DNA of 9,397 bases from Anaerolineae bacterium (GCA_029933115.1 JAOZOT010000119.1:1-9397); one strand, 5' to 3'. Numbered from the stretch's first letter, positions 1-6,296 are shown. The notes: a model not told the origin generated them from the letters alone. A program made the numbers and translations.

Positions 1-7
1 TCACCGA

Positions 8-26
8 CCCCCCGCTTCGCAGGGGG
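8..26. repeat. GC-rich hairpin at the left edge
   Basis: Five C's at 8-12 pair with five G's at 22-26. After one C/A mismatch, GC at 14-15 pairs with GC at 19-20, closing a TTC loop. The hairpin lies about 75 bases beyond the rseP stop in the direction of transcription. No T-run follows on either strand, so it is not a standard intrinsic terminator. It may be an intergenic palindrome or the end of a longer repeat cut off by the window. I see no gene in 1-102. A short near-palindrome at 82-95 (TCTGAA, TT, TTCAGA) sits just after the rseP stop. Confidence 0.55.
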
Positions 27-102
27 CTTGAAATCAACCATGCCTGGGTAGTTACTGAAGTCGTTACTGCGAGCGCCGCCCTCTGAATTTTCAGACACGC
101 TC

Positions 103-1200
103 TTAGAATAGGCTGGCCCAATCTACGGTGTATATCGGCATGGTCAGGTCTTGATAGGTGATGAATATCATCAGAGTCACCAGGAGGGCCAGGCCAATCA
201 GGTGGACAGCTCCTTCCTTCTCGGGATCTATCCGCTTGCCGCGAATGGCTTCGACGATGACGAAGAAAATGCGGCCGCCATCCAGACCGGGCAAGGGCAA
301 CAGGTTGGCCACTGCCAGGCCGGCGCTGAGCAGGGCCATCAGGTTCAAGATGGGGAACCACCAGCCGGTTTCTACTGACTGCTGGACAGCCTGACTGGCC
401 AGTTGGGCGATCCCGGCCGGCCCGATGGGTCTGGCCATTTCAACAGGTAACAAGCCGCGAATCACCAATACGGGGATGTAGAAGGTAAAAGCGATGACGC
501 CAATCGTCCGTTCCACACCCCGCAAGAGAGCTTCACCAACAGGATAAGTTCTGAGGCCGATTTTAGTCACCGCTGGAATTATGGCCACGCCGATGCGGCT
601 GATCCCTTCAGAATCGAGGCGAGGAGTGACGCGGATTTCGAGTATTTTACCACCGCGCTTTATCACCAATACCATCTCCTGATTCAGTTTAGTGCGGGTG
701 TGGGCCACCAATTCATCGGGGTCGTCAATGTATTCACCGTCGGCCCAGATGACGATGTCGCCTGCTTTCAGGCCGGCCTGTTCCGCCGGTGAGCCGCTGA
801 CCACGCTTTCGATGATGGCATTATCAAACTCGATGGGCTCAGGCCAACCCAGCATGAAACAGAGGGTGAAGAAAAAGATGCCCAGGAGAATGTTCATCAC
901 AGAGCCCGCCGACAGGACGCCAATGCGCGTTAGCTTGCCTTTGCCGGCCAGACCACGCTCTGCATTTGGGTTCTCCTCGCCTGCCATGCGCACGAACCCG
1001 CCAAAGGGGATAGGGTTCAGGGTGTAGACTGTTTCGCCGCGTTTAAAAAGAGTGACGGTGAGCAACCCATTGGGTAAAGGATAACCAAAACCAAACTCCT
1101 CGACTTTCACGCCAGCCCGTTTAGCCACCACAAAATGGCCCAACTCGTGCACAAAGACCAACAGGCTGAGGACAACCACGAAGGAAATCACGGTAAGCAT
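103..1200 (-). CDS. rseP: RseP-type site-2 zinc metalloprotease (M50)
   Basis: This is an intramembrane zinc protease of the RseP/YaeL/RasP family. Members cut transmembrane anti-sigma factors and leftover signal peptides within the membrane. The zinc motif HELGH is at residues 18-22 in the first membrane segment. A conserved NPIPFGGFVRM stretch follows at 62-72. A second membrane segment is near 93-113, and a single PDZ domain spans roughly 120-205. The second active-site motif, LPGLDGG, is near 303-309, where Asp307 should be the third zinc ligand. A last membrane segment follows. At 365 residues with one PDZ domain it resembles the shorter Gram-positive and cyanobacterial forms, not the two-PDZ E. 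coli enzyme. The usual GPxxN-like site reads AGSVMN (98-103), a small departure. The ATG start has AAAGGAG at 1208-1214, seven bases upstream. The gene is preceded by the isopentenyl phosphate kinase gene but has its own promoter. Confidence 0.95.
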   Translation of the reverse strand: MLTVISFVVVLSLLVFVHELGHFVVAKRAGVKVEEFGFGYPLPNGLLTVTLFKRGETVYTLNPIPFGGFVRMAGEENPNAERGLAGKGKLTRIGVLSAGSVMNILLGIFFFTLCFMLGWPEPIEFDNAIIESVVSGSPAEQAGLKAGDIVIWADGEYIDDPDELVAHTRTKLNQEMVLVIKRGGKILEIRVTPRLDSEGISRIGVAIIPAVTKIGLRTYPVGEALLRGVERTIGVIAFTFYIPVLVIRGLLPVEMARPIGPAGIAQLASQAVQQSVETGWWFPILNLMALLSAGLAVANLLPLPGLDGGRIFFVIVEAIRGKRIDPEKEGAVHLIGLALLVTLMIFITYQDLTMPIYTVDWASLF

Positions 1201-1218
1201 TACTTTGCTCCTTTCCCC

Positions 1219-1234
1219 TTGCCATCATTGGCAA
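1219..1234 (-). promoter_or_regulatory. Perfect hairpin beside the rseP ribosome site
   Basis: TTGCCA at 1219-1224 and TGGCAA at 1229-1234 form a perfect 6-bp stem with a four-base TCAT loop. In the rseP transcript the hairpin ends four bases before the AAAGGAG ribosome site (1208-1214). It could influence ribosome access or mRNA stability. The structure is visible; any role is inferred. Confidence 0.5.
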
Positions 1235-1238
1235 AGGA

Positions 1239-1287
1239 GGCTTGCGCAGCGAACGAAGGCCTCACGCCGAAGCCTGCCGCGCAAGCC
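1239..1287 (-). promoter_or_regulatory. Long inverted repeat in the rseP leader
   Basis: GGCTTGCGC at 1239-1247 is repeated in inverted form as GCGCAAGCC at 1279-1287. After one mismatch, two more pairs (1249-1250 with 1276-1277) extend the stem. The loop contains another GC-rich self-complementary patch, AGGCCT. The element lies between the promoter start point (about 1315) and the rseP start, so it is in the 5' untranslated leader of about 115 bases. No T-run follows, so it is not a standard attenuator. It matches no riboswitch class I recognise. Confidence 0.5.
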
Positions 1288-1321
1288 CAAAGGGCCGGTG
1301 AGCCTGCAAATAAGGGATTTA

Positions 1322-1350
1322 ATTATACCCCTTTAGGCCAAATATGGCAA
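1322..1350 (-). promoter_or_regulatory. Sigma70-type promoter for rseP
   Basis: On the minus strand TTGCCA (1350-1345) is followed by a 17-base spacer and a perfect TATAAT (1327-1322). The -35 matches the TTGACA consensus at five of six positions and the spacing is ideal. Transcription should start near 1315, giving a leader of about 115 bases before the rseP ATG. It shows that rseP is transcribed independently even if some read-through comes from the kinase gene upstream. Confidence 0.8.
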
Positions 1351-1455
1351 ACAGAGACGCCGGCTTGATTGCGTCCACACCGCGAGGAGAGTCTCCCCAA
1401 GTGCCGGGAGCCATCACAACTGTAAAACCTGATAGGTTGCCAAAGGCGTCATTTC

Positions 1456-1476
1456 GGGGGACATATCCATGCCCCC
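1456..1476 (-). terminator. Stem-loop just after the kinase stop, possible terminator
   Basis: Five G's at 1456-1460 pair with five C's at 1472-1476, and CAT and ATG continue the stem inside after a one-base bulge. The hairpin begins two bases past the kinase stop codon (TGA, 1480-1478). No U-run follows, so it is not a clear rho-independent terminator. It may stop transcription with Rho or protect the 3' end of the mRNA. Between here and the rseP promoter (1351-1455) I see no other gene or signal. Confidence 0.4.
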
Positions 1477-1477
1477 G

Positions 1478-2296
1478 TCAGCGGATAAGTGTACCCTCGC
1501 CGGCGGCCTGGCCCAACAGCGCCCTCTCGATCAGCCCTTCTCGTTGGCCTGAGATCAGATGCACACTGAGGGAGGGTTGACTTCGAACCAGGGCGTACAT
1601 CTCCCGCACCTTGGTCAACATCCCTCCCGTCACGTCAACGCTGTGAGAGCCCGATAGCGCCTGCTCTACCTGAGCGATGTTATCCGGCCCAATTTCCCGA
1701 AAGAGACGCGCCTGTGGATTCAGGAAGGGATCGCTGTCGTAAACACCCTCGACTATGCCGGCCAGTATGATGCGCCCGGGCTTGAATTCACGGGCCAGAC
1801 AGGCGAAAATCTGCTCTGTGGAGATAATGGTGCAACCCCAGGTCTCGTCAAAAGCCACATCGCCGTAGACCAGGGGGATGAGGCCGTGTGAGAGGGCCTC
1901 CGCTGCCGGGCGGGTCTCCATGAAGGTAAGCTCTCCACTACGGCCCAAAGCTGAGGCCGAAGGTTGCAGGGTGAAAACGGGCAAGCCCTCGGCCAGAAAA
2001 ATATCGGTCACCAGGCGGTTGAGGCGGGCAGCGGCGGCGGCCGTCTCAGCATAGCCCCGCCAGGCGTCTTTCTGTGAGCCCTCTCGAATACCATCGCGTA
2101 AGCCATACTTGTCGGCCACGAAATGGCCGAAGGAGCCGCTGCCGTGACCCAAGACCAGACTGAGGGCAGGTTGCGCTTTCAGAGCCCGGTTGATCTCCCG
2201 ACCTGCACGGCGAATGACGTCTTCTCGGGCGGTGGCCTCCCGGTTTTTGTCGGTGATGACCGACCCACCTAATTTCAGGAAGACAAGCTCACCCAA
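1478..2296 (-). CDS. Isopentenyl phosphate kinase
   Basis: This amino acid kinase-fold enzyme phosphorylates isopentenyl phosphate to isopentenyl diphosphate with ATP. It is the last step of archaeal-type mevalonate pathways and acts in the cytosol. The N-terminus carries LKLGGSVITDK (7-17), where Lys8 and the glycines bind phosphates. Next is GHGSGSFGH (50-58), whose His58 matches the substrate-phosphate-binding His that separates this family from other amino acid kinases. Further family signatures are GIVEGVYDSDP and DVTGGMLTK. The length, 272 residues, is normal. The start appears to be TTG at 2296, the only usable start after an in-frame TGA at 2305-2303. It overlaps the end of the DUF126 gene by eight bases, suggesting translational coupling. 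Chloroflexota such as Roseiflexus are known to have this enzyme, there paired with a mevalonate phosphate decarboxylase. Here the partner is a DUF126 protein. Confidence 0.93.
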   Translation of the reverse strand: MGELVFLKLGGSVITDKNREATAREDVIRRAGREINRALKAQPALSLVLGHGSGSFGHFVADKYGLRDGIREGSQKDAWRGYAETAAAAARLNRLVTDIFLAEGLPVFTLQPSASALGRSGELTFMETRPAAEALSHGLIPLVYGDVAFDETWGCTIISTEQIFACLAREFKPGRIILAGIVEGVYDSDPFLNPQARLFREIGPDNIAQVEQALSGSHSVDVTGGMLTKVREMYALVRSQPSLSVHLISGQREGLIERALLGQAAGEGTLIR

Positions 2297-2693
2297 TCTC
2301 GATCACTTCTCCTTCAATGGACACCCGATCTCCGGTGGTGATCTGTCCGATGTCCACCTGATCTAGCATTGGGATGTCGGAAATGATGGCTCCTACAGCC
2401 ACTATCGGCTCGCTCTGGGCGTTGATGATAGCTGCCGGGGCCAGGCCCTTCTTGGCCAGACGGTAGAGGGTGTAGGAGCCAACAGTGCTGCCTTTGCCTG
2501 TGGGAAAGACGAGCACCCGCCCGGCCACGCTTTGCCCTTCCAGGGGGTGCCCCTTTTCGACTACGATGCCTGTTTCGGGGTCAACGCCGCCCAGAAAGCC
2601 GATGGGTTCTGGTGAGACCAGGGCTATCCCTCGCGCCCGGCCCTCTTTGATGACCCTCCCTTTCAATGTGGCCAATGTTATGCCTCTACCCAA
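2289..2693 (-). CDS. Aconitase X swivel domain protein (DUF126), likely phosphomevalonate dehydratase small subunit
   Basis: This is the small swivel subunit of aconitase X. In archaea that enzyme, with its iron-sulfur large subunit (DUF521), dehydrates mevalonate 5-phosphate to trans-anhydromevalonate 5-phosphate. The family features are a KGRVIKEGRARG start (11-22), a GKGST loop (66-70) followed by GSYTLYRL, and a C-terminal block with SEPIVAVGAIISDIP (94-108). Length is normal for a stand-alone small subunit. Aconitase X relatives in bacteria can instead be cis-3-hydroxyproline dehydratases, so family alone does not settle the substrate. The eight-base overlap with an isopentenyl phosphate kinase argues for the mevalonate role. 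The usual partner, the large subunit, is not upstream; a peptidase gene is. The start is probably TTG at 2693 with AGGAG four bases upstream (2698-2702). A second TTG at 2675 (residue 7), after GAGG, is also possible. Confidence 0.85.
   Translation of the reverse strand: MGRGITLATLKGRVIKEGRARGIALVSPEPIGFLGGVDPETGIVVEKGHPLEGQSVAGRVLVFPTGKGSTVGSYTLYRLAKKGLAPAAIINAQSEPIVAVGAIISDIPMLDQVDIGQITTGDRVSIEGEVIEIG
2309..2314 (-). promoter_or_regulatory. Ribosome site inside the DUF126 gene for the kinase
   Basis: AAGGAG lies within the last codons of the DUF126 gene, 12 bases before the TTG start of the kinase. The spacing is longer than ideal. Together with the overlapping stop and start it suggests that ribosomes finishing DUF126 re-initiate on the kinase. 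Confidence 0.5.
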
Positions 2694-2724
2694 GCAACTC
2701 CTGGATGTGGGTCTCGACTCGGCT

Positions 2725-2756
2725 CAGTTGTCCCTCCGGCTAAGCTCACCCAACTG
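2725..2756 (-). other. Weak inverted repeat between peptidase and DUF126 genes
   Basis: CAGTTG at 2725-2730 and CAACTG at 2751-2756 are inverted copies separated by 20 bases. They lie in the 79-base gap between the peptidase stop and the DUF126 start. The stem is short and no U-run follows. It may be a weak stem-loop dividing two transcription units, or chance. Confidence 0.25.
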
Positions 2757-2772
2757 GGGCGACAGATTGCGG

Positions 2773-3768
2773 CTAGGTGGCTATCGTTATGCCCAGCGCG
2801 TCGAGGACGAACTGGATGGGGGTGATGATGGTTGTGTTCTGAGAGCCGGCGAAAAGGAGGCCCACCACATAGTCTTCCTCATCCAAAATGGCCGAGCCCG
2901 AATCTCCCCCGGCGCTCATACCGCCCGCGATAAGCTGATCGGTGAAAGTGGCCATGCCGGCACTGCCATAGCTGACTTGCACAGTGACGTCAATCTGGGT
3001 GATGTGGCCGGTGGTAAAGCCCGTCGTGCGTCCGCTTTTCTTGATATTTGTACCCAAGGTGGCATCCCTGGAACCCTTGGGCACCCCGATGTTGAGAATA
3101 CGCCTTTCCACCAGGTCTGGCGAGAGGGGTCGCGCCAGAGCGGCGTCAACCCGGTTTTCCCCCGTGGATTCCTGATAGCTCACCACCCTGTGGCTTGACC
3201 CCATTCCCTTGGCTATGGCGTTGAGAAGTTGCTCTATAGTTTTCGCCGTTGGGCACGTGGGGGGACTGGTCCCGAAATCAATGGGCACGAACTCCTCCAG
3301 GGTGGCGATCTGGTCGGCCGATGTCCCCCCATCATATTTGCCTGGCTGGATGATGGGATCGCCCTTTTTCCCCAGGTTGGTATCGGCCAGGACGTGATTG
3401 TTGCTCAGGATGAAAAGCTCGCCCCCTTTCAGCACCAGGCAGCCCAGAGTCCCGGCTGTGATGTTGATATGCCCGATGGAGACTCCCCCTGGCGCGGGGC
3501 GCCATTTTGTGGTGGGAGCCTGCCAGGCCGTGATGAGACCTGTCTCTAGGACGTCCGTTTTCACGTCATCAACTGTCCGGGGCACGATGTCGGCCTCTGC
3601 CAGTTGGGCCAGGGGCATTTTCCTCTCCACGGAAACCACAATACAAGGTTCATCGGTCACCACCCCTTCGGTTTCCTTATAGCCAACGCCGCAGGCGACC
3701 ACGTTCTTTTTAGCAAGCAGGGCATTGACGTATTGCTGCTTGACTAGTCTGGCTCGTTCCACGCTCAT
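2773..3768 (-). CDS. NAL1-like trypsin-fold serine peptidase
   Basis: This is a predicted serine endopeptidase of the trypsin fold, most like the bacterial relatives of the plant protein NARROW LEAF 1. The catalytic triad is readable: His125 in SNNHVLA, Asp208 in RVDAALA and Ser290 in GGDSGSAI. Other family marks are PGGVSIGH (93-100), GDPIIQPGKYDGG (136-148), SGRTTGFTTGHI (245-256) and VGLLFAGS (302-309). Residues 1-82 form a separate N-terminal domain, paralogous to the 87-residue protein encoded just upstream. There is no signal peptide or membrane segment, so it should be cytosolic. I chose the ATG at 3768 over the TTG at 3783 because that TTG is part of the ribosome site itself: AGGAGG lies six bases before the ATG. 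The protein is then 331 residues. The substrate is unknown. Confidence 0.88.
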   Translation of the reverse strand: MSVERARLVKQQYVNALLAKKNVVACGVGYKETEGVVTDEPCIVVSVERKMPLAQLAEADIVPRTVDDVKTDVLETGLITAWQAPTTKWRPAPGGVSIGHINITAGTLGCLVLKGGELFILSNNHVLADTNLGKKGDPIIQPGKYDGGTSADQIATLEEFVPIDFGTSPPTCPTAKTIEQLLNAIAKGMGSSHRVVSYQESTGENRVDAALARPLSPDLVERRILNIGVPKGSRDATLGTNIKKSGRTTGFTTGHITQIDVTVQVSYGSAGMATFTDQLIAGGMSAGGDSGSAILDEEDYVVGLLFAGSQNTTIITPIQFVLDALGITIAT

Positions 3769-3774
3769 GAGCTC

Positions 3775-3780
3775 CCTCCT
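3775..3780 (-). promoter_or_regulatory. Ribosome site that fixes the peptidase start
   Basis: AGGAGG ends six bases before the ATG at 3768. An upstream in-frame TTG at 3783 immediately precedes this site and would make it coding, so the ATG is the likely start. The rest of the gap to the 87-residue gene (3781-3853) holds only a weak stem at 3831-3847 (GGAAA with TTTCC) and no promoter I would defend. Confidence 0.8.
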
Positions 3781-3853
3781 CAATTGGGTGTTGTCGTCTA
3801 GACACGTCTTGATAAGCTAAATCTTGCGTTGGAAAACCGGGCTTTCCGAGAAC

Positions 3854-4117
3854 CTAGCTCAGAGCCCGGATTTCCCCAACTTCCTTCACATCTACCATCA
3901 CACCCTCTATCTCCGACGGGATAACGTCATTGGCATCCAACTGTGATAGAGGCACTTTTTTCCTCACCATCACTGTCAAAACGACCTGGTCGGTCACCTG
4001 GCCGGCTTTTTCCCTGTAGCCAACGGCCACTCCGACCACGTTTGCCTTTTTCAAAAGCTCCGCCTGATACTTATCCTTGATTGCTCTCACCGCTGCTATA
4101 TTTGTCTCTGCTCCCAT
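3854..4117 (-). CDS. Free-standing copy of the peptidase N-terminal domain
   Basis: This 87-residue protein aligns without gaps to about residues 1-80 of the neighbouring peptidase, with roughly 33 identities counted by hand over 79 positions. Shared stretches include NVV, VGY, VTD, the PL.QL segment, and a D....P segment followed by VDV or TDV. It has none of the catalytic domain, no signal peptide and no membrane segment. Its start is well supported: ATG with GGAGG six bases upstream. It lies 28 bases after the hydrolase gene and 85 bases before the peptidase start, so the three are likely co-transcribed. The function is not known. Because this domain precedes the catalytic domain in the peptidase, the free copy could act like a propeptide-type inhibitor, chaperone or binding adaptor; this is inference. 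It is not a broken peptidase, since it ends cleanly and has its own ribosome site. Confidence 0.85.
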   Translation of the reverse strand: MGAETNIAAVRAIKDKYQAELLKKANVVGVAVGYREKAGQVTDQVVLTVMVRKKVPLSQLDANDVIPSEIEGVMVDVKEVGEIRALS

Positions 4118-4145
4118 CTGTTTCCTCCGCCCATCATGGGCATGT

Positions 4146-5012
4146 CTACTTCTTTTTCGCCTTGGGCGAGAGTTCGTAGCCGGCTCTCACCTCCTCGTAC
4201 ACCCGGCCGACGCTGGCTTTGAATCGCTTTCGAGTCCTTTGCCTGTCTTTGTCTGGCACAGGGAAAAAGTCAAACAAGTCCACGCGGCTTGCCGTCTCGG
4301 TCTTGGTGCGCCCGGCCCGGTAGAGCTTGCGCACCTGCGCTCTCATCTGTCGGATGTATTCGGAAAGCTGCTGAAGGGTCTCCTTGTCACATATCTCTCC
4401 ATGACCAGGCACTATGGTTCTCACTCCAAGCTGCCTGATAAAGGTCAGGGCATCTAGCCACTCTTTGGAGTTGCCATGTCCTATGAAGGGATGTCTATCT
4501 TTGACCACGATGTCGCCGGTGAACAGGACGCTGTCTTCGACTACATGAACGAGACTGGTGGCAGGGGTGTGCCCTCCAACGTGGATCAGTCGGATGGTTT
4601 TGTTGCCTTTGTGCAGAATCATCCTGTTGGTGAAGGTGAGGCGGGGGAGAATAATTTTCAGGTTCTCGAACTCGGCCGCCACTTCGGGCTTGTTGTCTTT
4701 GATGAAGCGGTTGATTAGTCGCTGCCGGAAGGAGTCACCGTAGCTTTTCATCTCCTTCCAGGCCAGTTCGTGGGCGATGACCGCTGTGGTGAGGTATTGG
4801 TTACCCAACACGTGACCACGGTGATGGTCGGTGTTGATCAAATAGATGATTTCTTGATCGGTTATTTCGGCAATTTGCTCTCGCCACCGGCGGGCCTCGG
4901 AGGGCACCATAGGGCTGTCAATGAGCACGACGCCTTCGCCGGTCACTACAAAGCCGACGTTAGCTCCCCGCACATCCGTCTCGGCGTAAACGTCTTTAGT
5001 GAGTTGCTGCAT
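4146..5012 (-). CDS. Metallo-beta-lactamase-fold hydrolase with an unusual metal motif
   Basis: The fold is shown by the usual order of motifs: an NTDHHRGH segment (60-67), HVGGHTP (144-150) with His148, FTGD (164-167) with Asp167, and VPGHGE (201-206) with His204. In the standard HxHxDH motif the first His is here Asp62 and the metal-binding Asp is Gly66; His64 and His67 remain. The second metal site is therefore probably altered. Residues after about 225 form a basic, helical C-terminal tail ending in a lysine cluster. There is no signal peptide, although related MBL proteins are often exported. The ATG directly follows the stop of the AlaX gene (TAG then ATG), and AAGGAG lies 12 bases upstream inside that gene, so the two genes should be co-transcribed. 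The substrate cannot be read from sequence; hydrolysis of an ester, lactone or thioester is plausible. It is not a confident antibiotic-resistance beta-lactamase. Confidence 0.85.
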   Translation of the reverse strand: MQQLTKDVYAETDVRGANVGFVVTGEGVVLIDSPMVPSEARRWREQIAEITDQEIIYLINTDHHRGHVLGNQYLTTAVIAHELAWKEMKSYGDSFRQRLINRFIKDNKPEVAAEFENLKIILPRLTFTNRMILHKGNKTIRLIHVGGHTPATSLVHVVEDSVLFTGDIVVKDRHPFIGHGNSKEWLDALTFIRQLGVRTIVPGHGEICDKETLQQLSEYIRQMRAQVRKLYRAGRTKTETASRVDLFDFFPVPDKDRQRTRKRFKASVGRVYEEVRAGYELSPKAKKK

Positions 5013-6233
5013 CTACTGATATGTCTCCTTCAATGCTTTTCGTGCGAACTCCAGGGCCTCTTCCAGTCTGTCTCCTGCCAAACCGCCACCCTGAGCCATG
5101 TCGGGATGCCCACCCCCACCCCCACCCACGACTTGGCAGGTCCTCTTGAGGAGGGCGCTCATGTCGTGTGGGAGGTCGGGCGAACGGGCAAAGACCAGCA
5201 AGGTCTTCTCGCTTTTCAAGCCCAGGAGGGCTACGCAACTCTCTTTCTTGGCCAGTCGCCGGGCCAGGCCCTTGAGGGTTTCGCCATCGCCTTCAGATAA
5301 GATGGCTTTCACGATGCGCAAGCCATCGTGTTCCTCAGCCTCGGCCCAAAGGCGGGCTGCCTCATAGTCCAGGAGTTGATCCTTGGCCGCGTTCAGCTCT
5401 TTGCGGTGGCGTTTGGCCTCCTCGACCAGTCGGTTGACTGCTTCCACCACTCCCCAATCCCCCACGCTGAACCGGTTGGCCAGTTCGCCGACGATGCGCC
5501 TTTGGCGGCGGTAATCGGCCAGAGCTCGCCTACCGCAAAGGAATTCCACGCGCGTCTCCGCGCCCCGGCGTTCGCTCCTGGTGATCACGATGGGCCCCAC
5601 CTCTCCGGCCGCTTTCACGTGAGTGCCACCGCAGGGCGAAAGGTCAAAGCCTTCTATCTCGACAATGCGGATGGCACCGGTCACCTTGGGCTGCTTGCGT
5701 AGGGTCAGGTCTTGTGCGTGGTCCTGTTCAATGAAATAGGTGCGCACAGGGCGATCGGCGAAAACGATGGCATTGGCCAGATTTTCCACCTCGTCCAACT
5801 GAGCAGTCACCAGGGGGGCCTTATCCACGTCAATGGTCGAGGTTTGGGCGCCCAGGTGAAATCCCACCGTCTCTGCGTCCAAAAGCCGCAGGAAAGCCTG
5901 GGAGAGGATATGCTGGCCGGTGTGCTGTTGCATGTGGTCGAAGCGGCGTTCCCAGTCAATTTGGCCGTGGACTGTTCTCCCTTCCTCAAGGGTAGGCCCT
6001 TCCGCCACATCACTCACAACGTGCACCACGGCTCCATCATCCTCCCGCTCAAAGACCTCGCTGACGGGGATGCCATTGAGGGTGCCTTGATCGTGGGGTT
6101 GGCCGCCAGAGGTGGGGTAGAAACAGGTCTTGTCCAGAATCAGCCCCAACCCGTCGTCCACAGCAACTTTTTCGAGCACCTGGGCCTGGAACTCTTGCTG
6201 ATAGGCGTCATCGTAGTAGAGCCTTTGGGTCAT
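5013..6233 (-). CDS. AlaX-L type alanyl-tRNA editing protein with DHHA1 domain
   Basis: This stand-alone relative of the alanyl-tRNA synthetase editing domain hydrolyses tRNA(Ala) mischarged with serine or glycine. The N-terminal beta-barrel carries FYPTSGGQPHD (38-48). The zinc-binding editing site is HTGQH (104-108) plus CGGTH (201-205), giving two His, Cys and His ligands. Residues about 240-300 form a coiled, charged linker. The C-terminal DHHA1-type domain follows, with a glycine run at 370-375 followed by His376 and a GGG at 382-384. At 406 residues it is the long (AlaX-L) form. It lacks the aminoacylation domain, so it is not a truncated alanyl-tRNA synthetase. The ATG at 6233 has a GAGGG-type site upstream. 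The gene opens the run that continues with the hydrolase, the 87-residue protein and the peptidase. I see no clear promoter in 6234-6300. Confidence 0.93.
   Translation of the reverse strand: MTQRLYYDDAYQQEFQAQVLEKVAVDDGLGLILDKTCFYPTSGGQPHDQGTLNGIPVSEVFEREDDGAVVHVVSDVAEGPTLEEGRTVHGQIDWERRFDHMQQHTGQHILSQAFLRLLDAETVGFHLGAQTSTIDVDKAPLVTAQLDEVENLANAIVFADRPVRTYFIEQDHAQDLTLRKQPKVTGAIRIVEIEGFDLSPCGGTHVKAAGEVGPIVITRSERRGAETRVEFLCGRRALADYRRQRRIVGELANRFSVGDWGVVEAVNRLVEEAKRHRKELNAAKDQLLDYEAARLWAEAEEHDGLRIVKAILSEGDGETLKGLARRLAKKESCVALLGLKSEKTLLVFARSPDLPHDMSALLKRTCQVVGGGGGGHPDMAQGGGLAGDRLEEALEFARKALKETYQ
5109..5127 (-). other. G-quadruplex motif inside the AlaX coding strand
   Basis: The minus strand, and so the mRNA, reads GGG, T, GGGGG, T, GGGGG, T, GGG. 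Four runs of three or more G's separated by single bases is the most stable class of quadruplex sequence. It encodes the glycine run of the DHHA1 domain and lies about 100 bases before the start of the next gene. Folding is predicted from sequence only. Confidence 0.7.
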
Positions 6234-6296
6234 CTTGTCTGCCCTCTTAAACCTCGTCCGCGTTTATGTGCAGACGATAGAGTGTAATTTAGGTTT

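Noticed and set aside
2285..2753. 12-base direct repeat AAGCTCACCCAA at 2285-2296 and 2742-2753
   Set aside because: A repeat of this length is expected by chance in a 9-kb window, and the flanking bases differ. It does not mark a duplicated gene end.
2485..3198. 237-residue plus-strand open frame
   Set aside because: It lies antisense to the DUF126 and peptidase genes, shows no recognisable motif and has low-complexity, frame-shadow composition.
3769..3783. TTG at 3783 as start of the peptidase
   Set aside because: It sits just ahead of the AGGAGG site that serves the ATG at 3768, and the extra residues are simply the translated ribosome site.
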